Below, piece after piece: positions 63,982 to 64,000 of a stretch of 64,000 nt of DNA. The position numbers were made by a program, and so were the translations under genes. The first letter of the stretch is position 1; each line of letters opens with the position of its first letter. The notes under the pieces are model-generated. The model saw nothing but the letters and a program-made list of their open reading frames with translations, made no database searches and was not told the DNA's origin. The stretch lies in NCBI GenBank assembly GCA_002104945.1, contig MCFH01000037.1, positions 163,501-227,500 of the forward strand. The letters are read 5' to 3'. The stretch is from Piromyces finnis. Taxonomy: Eukaryota; Neocallimastigomycota; Neocallimastigomycetes; Neocallimastigales; Neocallimastigaceae.

Positions 63982-64000
63982 GTAAGTTTATATTAATAGT

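Overview
The window looks like nuclear DNA of a zoosporic (flagellated) fungus, most probably an anaerobic gut fungus (Neocallimastigomycota). The reasons are: intergenic DNA that is almost pure A+T with long A, T and AAAT-type runs; many short AT-rich introns with GTAAGT/GTAATT-type donors and AG acceptors; a fungal Chs7-type chitin synthase export chaperone; and, beside it, a complete axonemal dynein heavy chain, which only fungi with a flagellum keep. Genus and species cannot be read from the sequence. I found no bacterial operon, CRISPR array, intact transposase, rRNA gene or intact tRNA gene.

Layout. 894-2142 (-) CHS7. 2143-9231 is a 7 kb gene-free island with a tRNA-like SINE flanked by target-site duplications, a foldback element, a 52-bp tandem duplication and two decayed copies of one interspersed repeat. 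9232-10211 (-) ribosomal protein eL20. 11364-13727 (+) kinetochore protein DSN1/Mis13. 14577-18339 (+) a TACC-domain protein. 19611-20940 (+) a membrane protein with a C-terminal SH3 domain. 21369-22391 (+) a dynactin p24-like subunit. 22980-30339 (-) a very long Asn-rich protein ending in a degenerate Ras-GAP domain. 31441-33338 (-) La protein. 33979-36662 (-) a Sir2 deacetylase. 38535-40136 (-) an eEF1A-lysine-methyltransferase-like enzyme. 40522-42106 (+) a short-chain dehydrogenase. 43652-45766 (+) an F-box/LRR protein. 46858-63044 (+) a 4,809-residue DNAH10-type dynein heavy chain. 63656-end (+) the start of a coiled-coil protein cut by the window edge.

All exon chains were built by hand from splice signals, reading-frame phase and family similarity. 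Every junction closes in frame except one, in the Ras-GAP-like gene. Several genes share a microtubule theme: DSN1 at kinetochores, TACC at spindle poles or basal bodies, p24 in dynactin and the heavy chain in the axoneme. This is shared subject matter, not an operon. I did not find a clearly new multi-gene system. The most notable items are the SINE, the catalytically altered Ras-GAP domain and its internal repeats, a 14-nt microexon in the TACC gene, and the strong 5' bias of introns in the dynein gene.
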